A stretch of 64,000 nucleotides of DNA from assembly GCF_051020515.1 (NCBI RefSeq), contig NZ_CP194857.1:1364001-1428000 (forward strand), given 5' to 3'. The stretch comes from CALKWS01 sp051020515. Lineage in GTDB: Bacteria; Actinomycetota; Actinomycetes; Actinomycetales; Beutenbergiaceae. The notes below the pieces were generated by a model, which was not told the origin of the DNA, did not search any database, and was given only the letters and a program-made list of their open reading frames with translations. Below, piece after piece: positions 54,762-64,000 of the stretch; position 1 is the stretch's first letter; each line of letters opens with the position of its first letter. The position numbers were made by a program, and so were the translations under genes.

Positions 54762-56119
54762 TCAGGCCTGGTCCGGGGCCGGGAAGTGCTGGCCGGGGAC
54801 ATCACGGTGCTGCGGAACGCCGGTGCCGAACATGTCGACCAGTTCGGCCTCGGAACTGATCACACCGGCGAGCCGGCGAACGCCCTCGGTGATGCGTTCC
54901 GGCGTCGGGTAGCAGTAGGAAAGGCGCAGGTGTGCCCCGCCCTGCCCGTCGGCGTAGAAGGCGGTACCGGGCACGTAGGCCACCCGTGCGGTCACCGCGC
55001 GCGGGAGCATCGCCTGGGCGTCGAGCCCCGTGGGGAGGGTGACCCAGGTGTAGAAGCCCCCAGCGGGAACCGTCCACCGCGCCCCGGGCAGGTACTCGGC
55101 CAGGGCGGCCAGGGTGGCGTCGCGCCGTTCCCGGTAGATCTGCTGATAGGCCTTGATCTGGCCGCGCCAGTCGGACGTGGCAAGGTAGTTGGCGATGGAC
55201 AACTGGCTCATCATCGACGGGCACAGGATCGCCGACTCGCTGGCCAGCACCAGCCGCTCCCGCACCGCGTGCGGCGCGAGTGCCCAGCCCACGCGGTACC
55301 CGGGGGCGAAGGTCTTGGAGAACGAACCCAGGTAGATCACACTCTCGGGGTCCAGGGTCTGCAGGGCGGGCTCGGGCTCGGCGTCGAACCCGAGCAGACC
55401 GTAGGGATTGTCCTCCAGCACCAGGACGTCGTAGCGGCGAGCGATCTGCAGGATCTGGGGGCGTCGGGCAGCCGACAGACTCACCCCAGCCGGATTGTGG
55501 AAGTTCGGGACGGTGTAGAGCATCTTGACCCGCCGGCCCGCCCGCCGCAGTCCGGCCAGGGTCTCCTCCAGAGCCTCGGGAATCAGCCCGTCGTCGTCCA
55601 TCGGCACGTGTACCACGTCAGCCTGATAGGCCCGGAACACCCCCAGGGCACCGACGTAACTGGGAGCCTCGGCGACCACCACGTCACCAGGATCGATGAA
55701 CACCCGCGTGACCAGATCGAGGGCGTGCTGGGAGCCGGTGGTGACCACCACGTCGTCCGGGTGGGCGCTGATGCCCTCAAGGGCCATCACGTCCAGAATC
55801 TGCCCCGCAGGCCCTCCTCGCCCTGACCCGAACCGTACTGCAGCGCCACCGCACCCCGTTCGGCGAGCAGCCGCTCGGTGCCGCGTGCGATCTCCTCCAA
55901 GGGAAGTGAGGCCAGGTTCGGCATCCCCCCGGCCAGCGAGACCACCTCGGGACGGTTGGCGACGGCGAACAGAGCCCGGATCTCCGAGGCACGCATACCG
56001 TGCGTACGCTGCGCGTAACTGGACAGCCACGGGTCGAGCCGGGTCCCCCCACCCGCGCCACCGGCCGGTCCGGCCGCCGGGGTGACGCCTGGAGGGTCGG
56101 CCTGTCCCGACTCGCTCAT
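54762..56119 (-). CDS. PLP-dependent aminotransferase (2-aminoadipate/LysN type), one apparent frame change
   Basis: ATG 56119, MSESGQADPPGVTP. Fold type I aminotransferase: VSLAGGMPNLASLPLEE, LQYGSGQGEEGLRG, TTGSQHALDLVTRVF, DNPYGLLGFD, PLP-lysine in GSFSKTFAPGYRVGW, and HLRLSYCYPTPERI with the substrate arginine. The frame changes at the C4 run 55803-55806, between EEGLRG and QILDVMALEG; one base is missing. Substrate is probably an aromatic or branched amino acid/2-oxo acid. Lies directly downstream of trxA. Confidence 0.9.
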
Positions 56120-56142
56120 CTGCTCTCCGATCGGTGCGGACG

Positions 56143-56469
56143 TCAGTGCAGGAACTCCTGCAACTCCGAGAGGAAGGCCTGTTTGGGGCGCGAGCCCACG
56201 ATCGACTTCTTCAACTCGCCATTCTCGTACACGTTGATGGTCGGGATCGACACTACGCCGTAGGCGGCAGCAACGGCCTGGTTCTCCTCGACATCCACCT
56301 TGGTCACCTTGAGCCGGCCCTCCAACTCCGTGGCAACCTCCTGCAGGATCGGTGCGAACTGGACGCACGGTCCGCACCACGCGGCCCAGAAGTCGACGAC
56401 CACCGGCCCCTGGGCCTGCAGGACCTCGTCCTTGAACGTCTCGTCGGTGACGTGGGTGATAGTGCTCAT
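56143..56469 (-). CDS. trxA: Thioredoxin
   Basis: 108 residues from ATG 56469 (AGGAG upstream; longer start at 56502 rejected). Active site FWAAWCGPCVQF, cis-proline in VSIPTINVYENGE. Reduced by the adjacent TrxB and passes electrons to ribonucleotide reductase and other disulfides. Confidence 0.96.
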   Translation of the reverse strand: MSTITHVTDETFKDEVLQAQGPVVVDFWAAWCGPCVQFAPILQEVATELEGRLKVTKVDVEENQAVAAAYGVVSIPTINVYENGELKKSIVGSRPKQAFLSELQEFLH

Positions 56470-56631
56470 CGATACTCCTGGTGAGGCGTGTGCGGTTGGC
56501 ACCGGCGCTGGGCGCCAGTGGGGCGGGGTGGTGGACGCCTGGGGCGTTGCCGGGTAGGCGATCGCCGGCTTCCGGCGGGCAGCCCCTGGTTCGTTGCGGC
56601 GGACTGGGTGGCGCGTTCGCGGCGCCGAGGC

Positions 56632-57633
56632 TCAGGTCGCGGCGACGGCGACCGGGTCGGCCTCGGGAGTCTGCGTGGCGGTCCGGTCCGGGGTGCCGGC
56701 CGCCTCGAGGTCGGCCAGGTAGCGTTCGGCGTCCAGCGCGGCGGCGCATCCGGTTCCGGCTGCGGTGATGGCCTGGCGGTAGTGGTGGTCCACCACGTCG
56801 CCGCAGGCGAAGACTCCGGGCAGGTTGGTCCGGGTGGAGGGGTGCTCCACGTCGATATAGCCCTCGGAGTTCAGGTCCACCTGTCCACTGACCAGTTCGG
56901 TGCGAGGCAGATGTCCGATCGCCACGAAGATGCCGGTGGCTCCCACCTCACGGGTCTCACCGGTGACGGTGTCGCGCAGGGTTGCGCCGGTGACCTTGTC
57001 GGCGCCGTGGATGGCGGCGACCTCGCTGTTCCACGCGAAGGTGATCTTGTCCGAGGCCATTGCCCGGTCGGCCATGATCTTGGAGGCACGCAACTCGTCC
57101 CGGCGGTGCACAACGGTCACGGTCTTGCCGAACCGGGTCAGGAACAGCGCCTCCTCCATCGCCGAGTCCCCGCCGCCGATCACGAGGATGTCCTGGTCCC
57201 TGAAGAAGAAGCCGTCGCAGGTGGCGCACCAGGACACACCGCGGCCGGACAGTTCCTTCTCCGCCGGAAGGCCCAGCTCCTTGTAGGCCGAGCCGGTCGC
57301 CAGGATCACGGCGTGGGCCGAGATGGTCTCATCGTCGGTAGTGACGGTCTTGACGGGACCGGTCAGGTCCACGTCCGTGACGTCCTCCCAGCGGATGTCG
57401 GCGCCGAACCGCTCGGCCTGGGCCTGCATCTTCTCCATCAGCTCGGGACCGAGCACGCCGTCGGGGAATCCGGGGTAGTTCTCCACGTCGGTGGTGTTCA
57501 TCAGCGCGCCACCGGCGGTCAGGGCCCCGGCGAACACGATGGGCGCCAGTCCCGCCCGCGCGGCATAGACCGCCGCGGTGTAGCCGGCGGGGCCGGATCC
57601 GATGATGACGACCTGGTGGATGTTCTGTGACAT
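56632..57633 (-). CDS. trxB: Thioredoxin-disulfide reductase
   Basis: 333 residues from ATG 57633. FAD site IGSGPAGYTAAVYAARAG, redox pair in SWCATCDGFFF, NADPH site VIGGGDSAMEEALFLTRFG, and C-terminal FACGDVVDHHYRQAITAAG with the FAD ribityl aspartate. Flavoenzyme that reduces TrxA with NADPH. Located between murJ and trxA, as in mycobacteria. Confidence 0.97.
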   Translation of the reverse strand: MSQNIHQVVIIGSGPAGYTAAVYAARAGLAPIVFAGALTAGGALMNTTDVENYPGFPDGVLGPELMEKMQAQAERFGADIRWEDVTDVDLTGPVKTVTTDDETISAHAVILATGSAYKELGLPAEKELSGRGVSWCATCDGFFFRDQDILVIGGGDSAMEEALFLTRFGKTVTVVHRRDELRASKIMADRAMASDKITFAWNSEVAAIHGADKVTGATLRDTVTGETREVGATGIFVAIGHLPRTELVSGQVDLNSEGYIDVEHPSTRTNLPGVFACGDVVDHHYRQAITAAGTGCAAALDAERYLADLEAAGTPDRTATQTPEADPVAVAAT

Positions 57634-57701
57634 GTTCTTCCTTCACTGGCGATCTGGGTCTGCCTGCTGCAACGCCCGATATGCGCCGGATTGTTCCCGC
57701 C

Positions 57702-60700
57702 TCAGCGCACGCTGACTTCGGCCAACTCGATCCGGTTGCGCCCGTCGGAGTCCGCTACGGGCAGTTCGGGGAACCACAGCACCACAACGTCGGTCTCGGT
57801 GGGTTCGGATAGTTCATAGGTGACCTCGGGACCCATCGCGCCCTCCGCGAGCACCGGGCCCTCGTCAGGGTTGTCGGCGTCGCCGGCCCGGATCTGCACG
57901 ATTCCACCCTCACCCTGGACGTCCAGGGTGACCCTGCTGACGACGGCGGTCTCCTCCAACTCGATGACGAATCCGAGCCCGGGCTTCATCCCGTAGTTGG
58001 GATCGTTGTAGCGCAACGACCGCCAGATCGTGTCGGGATTACCGTCCGCGGCCAGGTAGGCCAGGTCCGGGTTGTCATCCAGGGACCGGACGTCCGCCAC
58101 CGCGGGGTCGGGGCCCTCGGGGGTCTCCTCCTCCGGTTCGGTTTCCTCCTCGGTTTCCTCCTCGACGGGCTCGGTGGTCTCCTCTTCCTCGGTGGGCGTG
58201 GCGACCGGCGCAGGGCGGGCGGCATCATCGGGATCGAAGGAGGTCCTGGCCTCACGCAAGGTGCCCAGCGCGAGGGTGCCCGCGACGACGACGGCGGCGA
58301 TCTGGTCAGGATCACCACCGGGGTGGGGTTGAACCGCTCCGTCTCGTCCTGCGACTCCCAGAGATAGTCGTCGTCGAAGTCCGCGGGTGGTTCCATCCCG
58401 GTGGGGGCGGTGGGGTGCGCCACGGGGTAGATGGCGGCCTGATCCTGCGTCTGCACTCCACTGCTGCCCTGCCCGCTCAGTCGCGCGGTGGCACCAGCGG
58501 CGCCGGCGGAGTCGCCCCAGGATTCTTCGGAACGTGCGGCCCAGGGTCCTTCCCGGTCCGTCTCGGCGTCGGAACCGGAGGTCCAGGTGCCGGTGAGTTC
58601 CCGGGCCGAGTCGGCGAACCGACGGGACATCTCCGCGGTCTTGTCGGCGAAGGACCGTAGGGCCTTACCGGTGGCCGCCGAGGCCGCGCCGATCGCCGAA
58701 CCCGCCGATGCCGCGCCGGCGCCGATTCCGGCCGCTGCTGCCGAGAGCGCCCCCTTGGCGCCGGAAGCGCCCGTGCCGGCACCACCGGCCGCGGCGCCGG
58801 CAAGCGCTCACACCGGTTCCGCCGGCGCTCGCCGCTGCGCCCCTGGTGACGGCCGCCGCTCCCGGTGTTCCGGCTGCCGGCGAGCCCGGTGGGTACACAC
58901 CCGGGGGCAGATCAGCGGTGGGAGGAAGGTCGGTCAAGGGCTCATCGGGCCGTGGCAGCGCCGTTGCGCCGGTCCAGGTGCTCGTCGACGCTTCCCCAGA
59001 AGAGTCGAGGGCCTCGGGGTCGGCGGTGTCTCCCGCCGGTGAGCCGCCGGGGTGCGCGGCCTGCAGGTGCGGTTCGAACGCGGCCCGTTCGTGGCGCGCC
59101 ACGTAGGTGTCGAGCACATGGGCCGGTGGCGCCTCCTCCGGGGCGATCAGGGCCTCGAACTCGGGCAGGTCGCCGACCGGGGGCGGCGGCTGCGGCGCCC
59201 ATCGGGACGTGTCGAACGTCCTGGGTTCGGCAGGCCCGCCATCGCCCGCGGCCGAGGTGGGGTCGGGCCGATCGGCGCCGGGACCCGTGCCGCCGTCGTC
59301 GTCGTGCTGTCCCGCACCGGCGGCTGCGGCCGCCGATCCGGCCACGCCGGCCACACCGACGCCCGCGAGGACGGTCCCACCAGCCTCGTCAGCGGCACCT
59401 GCTGCCCCGGTGTCGTGCGGACCGGCCGCAGGGCCGGGTAGATGCACACGGCCCTCACCCGGCTCCGTCCAGGGCGCCAAGTCGCGCACGAGCTCCCCAG
59501 GTGTGAAGGGACCGTCCCGGTGCGGTCCGAAGGTCACCGCGCACAAGGTGTCCAGATCGTCCGGGATGCCCTGCAGCAATTCGGCCGGGGGCACGGGTTG
59601 GTCGTTGTACCGCTGGGCCAGCGGTACCGTGCCCGCCAGGTCCGCCGCGCCGGGCCAGTGTCCGGTCAGGGCGGTGTAGAGCAACGCCACCAGGTCCACG
59701 GTGTCGGTTCGGGCAGCCTCACGCGCGGACTCGGCCGAGACCCCCGCTGCGGCCGCATCGATCGCCAGGCCGGTGACGAGCACCTGCCCCGAGGGTGTCC
59801 GATACAGCGACTCTGGCCCGAGCCGCAGGTGTCGCACGCCGCGTCGGCGGGCCACCTCCAGGGCGGCGGCCGCCTCCCCGATCAGGGTGCGCGCCTGGTC
59901 CGGGTCCACCCGGCCGGCGCCGACCAGTTCGGCCAGGCTACGTCCCTGGAGTATCTCGGTGACGATGAAGCCGGTGCCCTCATGGGTCCCCACACGCAGG
60001 ATCCGCAACAGCCGGTCGTCAGCAACCAGCGCCGCCCGGCGCGCTCCATCCAGGGCTGCCTCACGGTGCGTGCCCGCAACGGTGGAGATGTACACCTGCT
60101 TGTCCAGGATCGTGTCGGCGCCCAGCCAGCCCTCGGCGCCCTCCTGCGGTGAGATCAACCGGTACCGCCCGGCCAGGACATCACCAGCCTTCAGGGAGGC
60201 AGCCGCGGGCACAGTCATCTGCGTTGCCCTCCCGTTGTCGACTCCGGTGATCCTGCCCCATATCGTACGCATCCCCGAGGACCCCGGGATGCGCGCCATC
60301 AGCGGCGCCACCCGGGTGGTCAACGGCGCGGCCAGGGTCCCGATCCGGACCATGAGGTCATCCAGTTCGCTGACCCGCAACCGGCGCAGCGCGATGAAGT
60401 ACAGCAGCGCCATCAGGGTCCCGAGGACGAGGACCCGTAGCAGCGCCCCGGCGAAGTTGGTCTGCACCCCCCACAGGTGCACCAGCCCCCAGCCCACCCC
60501 GGTGGGAATGATCAGCGCCAGGGTCAGCCGTACGTAGGTGCGCAGGATCCGCGCCCCGTCCAGGGTGCGCAGCTTGCGGCGCAACGCCAGGTAGGAGACC
60601 AGCGCACCGAACATCAGCGAGACGGAGTTGGCCACGGCCGATCCCACCACCCACCAGTGAACGGGCAGCAGCAGATAGGCGAGGACGCAGCCCACGATCT

Positions 60701-61954
60701 GGATCAGGGCCATCGGGATCTGGAAGAAGAACAGTGCCTTGGTGTCCTCGTAGGCGAAGTAGACCCGCTGGGTCATGGTCCAGATTGCGATCGCCGGCAA
60801 CCCGATCACCATGGCCACCAGGACCGCCCCGACAGCCTGGTAGGCCTCGAAGGTTGCCACGTCGAACTGGACCACCTGGATCACCGGGATCGCCAGGACC
60901 GCCAGCGCGCCGGCGGCGAACACGGTGAACACTCCGAGCGTGCGCAGCCCCATCGACAGGTCCTCGCGCACCTGTGTGGCGTCCCCAGCGGCGGCGTTGG
61001 CGGACAGGCGCGTGAAGATCGCGGTGACCAGGGAAACCGTGATCAACGACTGCGGCAGCATGAAGACCAGGAACGCGGCGTCGTGGGCGGCGTTACCGGC
61101 GGCGTAGGTACCGGCTTGCTCCGCGGCGGTGGAGGCTGCGGCGGCCAGGTTGGAGATGGCCAGGAATCCGACCTGTCCGGCCAGCAGCGCCAGGAATGCC
61201 CACCAGGCCACCCGTCCGGCGCTGCCGAGACCGGAACCGCGGATGCCCCAGCGGAACCGGAACTTGAAGCCCGAACGCGTCAGTGGGATCACCAGGATCG
61301 CCCCTGGGCCACCACGCCCAGGGTGGCCGAACCGGCCAACAGGGCGATCCTTCCGGCGGTGAAGGCCGCCGCCGGGTCGGGGTCGGCCGGGTCGAAGGAG
61401 CCGAAGACCACCAGGTAGATGATCAGCCCGATGATGGCGAACAAGTTGTTCACCGCCGGTGCCCACATGTACGGGCCGAACACCGACCGGGCGTTCAGCA
61501 CCTGCCCCAGCAGGGTGTACATGCCGTAGAAGAACAGTTGCGGTAGGCACCACATCGCGAACGCGACCGCTACCGAGGCCCACGGACCGGAGCGGAACTC
61601 CGCGGCGTACAGGGTCACCAGAACGGGTGCGGCCAGGGTGAGGAGCACCGTCACCACGGCCAGCACGGTGCCGGCCAGGGTGAGCAAGCGGTTGACGTAG
61701 TCCTGCCCACCATCGTGCTGGCGCATCGCCCGCACGATCTGAGGCACCAGGACTGCGTTCAGCACACCGCCTGCGATGAGCATGTAGATGATGTTCGGGA
61801 TCTTGTTCGCCACCGCGAAGGAGTCCGCGGCGCCACCGAGGGTGTAGATCGCGGCGATCAGCAGCGCCGAACGCACCAGCCCCAGCACCCGGGAGGTCAG
61901 GGTGCCGGCGAACATCACCGCGGCTGATCCGGCCAGCCCGCCTCGTCTGCTCAT
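57702..61954 (-). CDS. murJ: Lipid II flippase MurJ (MviN) fused to a pseudokinase and extracellular domain, three apparent frame changes
   Basis: ATG 61954 overlaps the stop of the upstream DUF6049 gene. About 1417 residues after correction. MurJ domain (about 1-540, some 14 membrane segments; GGAADSFAVANKIPNIIYML) changes frame at C4 61301-61304. A kinase-like domain follows (about 590-830, starting AGDVLAGRYRLISPQEGAEG) that lacks the catalytic lysine, H-R-D and D-F-G, so it is a pseudokinase. A long Pro/Ala-rich linker crosses a frame change near 58806-58810; a membrane helix (QIAAVVVAGTLALGTL) crosses one at 58305-58307; then a Glu/Thr tether and a discoidin-like domain with NPDTIWRSLRYNDPNYG. 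Same architecture as mycobacterial Rv3910, where the phosphorylated pseudokinase binds FhaA. Flips lipid II to the outer face. Confidence 0.9.
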
Positions 61955-64000
61955 CGCCTCTTCTCTTCGCTACTGGCCCCTCCGGGCACGGATGATGATG
62001 TGCTCCCGGCGCCGGAAACCCCGTGGGCACCGGGGTTCTCAGCACCCGAGTCCATCTTCCTGGGAGCAGATGCTGCCGGGCCGGCCGGAGATGTCCCGGA
62101 CGCCGCAGACGCCCCGGCCGGTCCAGCCGGGTCGAACCGGCGCTTACCGGAGCGGATGGTGCGCACCAACCCGATCAGGAACGCCACGGCGAGCAGCACC
62201 GCCACCACGGCGGTGCCGATGTCCTCCCAGTCCGCGCGCACCCGGACCACGAAGGAGGCGCCCTGCCCCACGACCTCGCCCTCGGGTTCGGTGAGCAACT
62301 GCACATCCAGTTCCACGTTGCCGTTGGCCACCGCCTGGATCGGTACCCTGACGGTGGTGATCGTCTCCGGGTCCAGCACCGCCGTAATGGGTTCGGAGGC
62401 CCGCAGCCTAGGATCCTGGGGTTGCAGCGCCACCGTGACCTGTGCGGGCACCGGTAGGTCGTTGGCCACCGCGACCGGCAGTTCTCCGCTGTGGTTGATC
62501 AGCAGCACCGAACTGCCCGGTTCCACCCGGACCGCCCCGGTCAGTTCGGCACCGAGGTCCGCGACCCGTTCCAGCAACTCATCCCGCGCCCCGGCCTCGT
62601 TCGCCCATGACGCGCTCAGGGAGGTCAGCAGCCCCGGTTGCACCTGGTCGAGCAACCCCTGCCGATCGGGCAGGGTGGCGGCGAGGTTCGCCATGTCGTC
62701 GTGCATCTGCTCCAGGTCCAGCACCTCCTCCGGTGCCAGCCGGTGCGGGTCGGGCAAGGTGGCCGTGGCGGCCGTGCGCGGCTCGCTCCCGCTCCCGGGA
62801 GTGCGTCCGAGCAACTCGCGCAGGTTGGCCAGGTCCATCCAGGGCGCGTCGGCCAGTTCCCGGAGGTGACCGTCAAGGTCCGCTTCGGACACGTCCCGGG
62901 GGAGGGTGGCGAGGAAACCGGGCCCGTCCTCGCCGGACTCGCGCATCGCCGCAGCGGTGTCGGCCAGGAGCAGCTGGCGGGCGGTGAGGGAGTCCAGTTC
63001 GGCGCCGGAGGCGTCGTGGCCGGTCAGCAGGGCCGAGATGCGTTCATCAGGAACGACGGCGCGCACCTCCCCGGCGGTGGTGCTCACCTGCGTGGGACTG
63101 CCGGGCAGGCCTGCCGGGGCGTCGGGGGCCAGGGTGTCCTCGGGGGTCACCACGACCTGGGCGTCCTCCCCGGCCAGGGCGGCCAGGGTGGTGCCATCGA
63201 TCCGGCCGCCCGGCCAGTGCACGTCCGTCAGTGGCGCGATCCGGGCTTGGTTCAGCAACGCTGCACCGCGCTGCTGCCCCAGGCGCCACAGGGTGAGGTC
63301 GCCGGCGTGGGCCAGTGCCGGCAGGTCGGTGTCGGCGTAGTCCAGCCCCACCACGTCGCGCCTGGCGGTGTGTTCGACCAAGTGGGTGGCCAACTCGTTC
63401 GGGTCGGCGCCGGGACCACCCGCGCCGGCGCCGGGGGTCACGTCGGTGGTGTCCTCGCCGGCGGCGCCGTCGTCGTTCTGGTCGCCACCGGCCGCATCGT
63501 CCTGACCTTCGCCGTCGGTGCCGCCCCCGCCCGGGGCGTCGTCGTCGGTGCCCTCGGAAGCCTCCGGCGCATCCTGGTCGGTGGGGTTCGATGGTGGGTC
63601 GTTGTCATCGGATCCGGGGCCGGTGTCGCTCTCGTCGGCCGGCGTGGCCTGGTCCGGATCGGGGACGCCGGCCTCCTCCGCGCCCAGTTCCAAGGGGGTG
63701 GCCGGCACCGGGGGTGCCGATTCCAGCAGTGCTGGATCCAGTGCCCAGGACATCTCCGCCCCCGAGGTCGCGCGGAGCACCGGCAGCAGCCGTGTCGCTG
63801 CCACGTCGTCGCCGACCGGGCGGCCCTCGCTGGCTGCCTGGTGCCACTCTGCGCCGGTGGGCGTCAGCGGGGTGAGCACGCTCAGTTCCGCCGGGGACCG
63901 CAACGGTGACTCACTCGGGAACCACAGCAGCAGGCTGCGGGCCGATCCGGTGGTGGGCGCCGCCTCCTGGATGCCGGTCACGTCCACCTCGATCCCGCGC
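61951..64000 (-). CDS. DUF6049 family protein (Rv3909-like), 5'-partial
   Basis: At least 682 residues; the frame is open to the window edge, so the start (probably a signal peptide) is missing. Large extracellular region with a long Asp/Glu/Gly-rich low-complexity insert (63400-63690), a beta-rich domain near the C-terminus (VTVALQPQDPRLRASEPITA), one membrane helix (TAVVAVLLAVAFLIGLVRTI) and a short cytosolic tail. Found directly upstream of MurJ in actinobacteria; probably an envelope partner. Function unknown. Confidence 0.85.
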   Translation of the reverse strand, partial: RGIEVDVTGIQEAAPTTGSARSLLLWFPSESPLRSPAELSVLTPLTPTGAEWHQAASEGRPVGDDVAATRLLPVLRATSGAEMSWALDPALLESAPPVPATPLELGAEEAGVPDPDQATPADESDTGPGSDDNDPPSNPTDQDAPEASEGTDDDAPGGGGTDGEGQDDAAGGDQNDDGAAGEDTTDVTPGAGAGGPGADPNELATHLVEHTARRDVVGLDYADTDLPALAHAGDLTLWRLGQQRGAALLNQARIAPLTDVHWPGGRIDGTTLAALAGEDAQVVVTPEDTLAPDAPAGLPGSPTQVSTTAGEVRAVVPDERISALLTGHDASGAELDSLTARQLLLADTAAAMRESGEDGPGFLATLPRDVSEADLDGHLRELADAPWMDLANLRELLGRTPGSGSEPRTAATATLPDPHRLAPEEVLDLEQMHDDMANLAATLPDRQGLLDQVQPGLLTSLSASWANEAGARDELLERVADLGAELTGAVRVEPGSSVLLINHSGELPVAVANDLPVPAQVTVALQPQDPRLRASEPITAVLDPETITTVRVPIQAVANGNVELDVQLLTEPEGEVVGQGASFVVRVRADWEDIGTAVVAVLLAVAFLIGLVRTIRSGKRRFDPAGPAGASAASGTSPAGPAASAPRKMDSGAENPGAHGVSGAGSTSSSVPGGASSEEKRR

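Noticed and set aside
61955..62045. Single long frame (1126 codons) suggesting murJ starts at 62045
   Set aside because: Its first third is the wrong frame of MurJ; the real N-terminus MSRRGGLAG begins at 61954 in another frame.

Overview
The window is a 64-kb piece of a high-GC actinobacterial chromosome centred on the replication origin. Gene content points to Actinomycetota, probably Micrococcales: FhaA/FhaB/PstP/RodA/PbpA/PknA/PknB cluster, CrgA, CarD, DciA, MurJ fused to a pseudokinase, DUF3566, DLW-39 and DUF6049. The order dnaA rpmH rnpA yidD yidC jag rsmG parA parB ... trxA trxB murJ on one side and dnaN recF dciA gyrB gyrA on the other is the conserved actinobacterial origin layout. 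The genus cannot be fixed by eye.

Layout. 1-5754: end of a sulfur amino-acid PLP enzyme, a histidine phosphatase/DUF3090/SCO1664-type operon, carD, a luciferase-like oxidoreductase and an AAA+ ATPase whose C-terminus is cut off. 5755-13163: an accessory stretch holding a small membrane protein and two lipoproteins facing a large ATP-binding LuxR regulator, then a TetR/flavodoxin/MFS cassette bracketed by a 15-bp repeat of the 3' end of tRNA-Leu. 13164-22510: tRNA-Leu and the Ser/Thr signalling and elongation-type peptidoglycan operon. 22587-30262: pabA-type glutaminase, DUF881, crgA, a palindromic DnaA-box locus, rhomboid protease, cyclophilin, argS, DUF2277 and an aldo/keto reductase. 30318-34507: ECF sigma factor with its YciI/DGPF partner, a kinase-like protein, a DksA/TraR zinc finger and an SDR. 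34728-45832: tRNA-Ala, DLW-39, tRNA-Ile, DUF3566, gyrA, gyrB, dciA, recF, dnaN, oriC, dnaA. 45833-53696: rpmH to parB with a large parS array upstream of parA. 53767-64000: D-Ala-D-Ala ligase-like protein, aminotransferase, trxA, trxB, murJ-pseudokinase and a DUF6049 protein running off the end.

The genes form three cooperating blocks: replication initiation and topology (dnaA, dnaN, recF, gyrAB, dciA), origin segregation (parAB/parS), and envelope growth under phospho-control (PknA/PknB/PstP/FhaA/FhaB, RodA-PbpA, CrgA, MurJ), plus protein insertion (YidC/YidD/Jag) and thiol redox control (TrxA/TrxB).

A major caveat: at least 17 genes, including dnaA, yidC, parB, pbpA, pknA, carD and murJ, are split by single-base frame changes, many in short G/C or A/T runs. 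Essential genes cannot all be broken, so I read these as consensus errors of a poorly polished assembly and annotate full-length genes across them. The most unusual real features are the tandemly amplified parS array, a parS inside parA, the nested DnaA-box palindrome at 24.5 kb, and the tRNA-flanked cassette.
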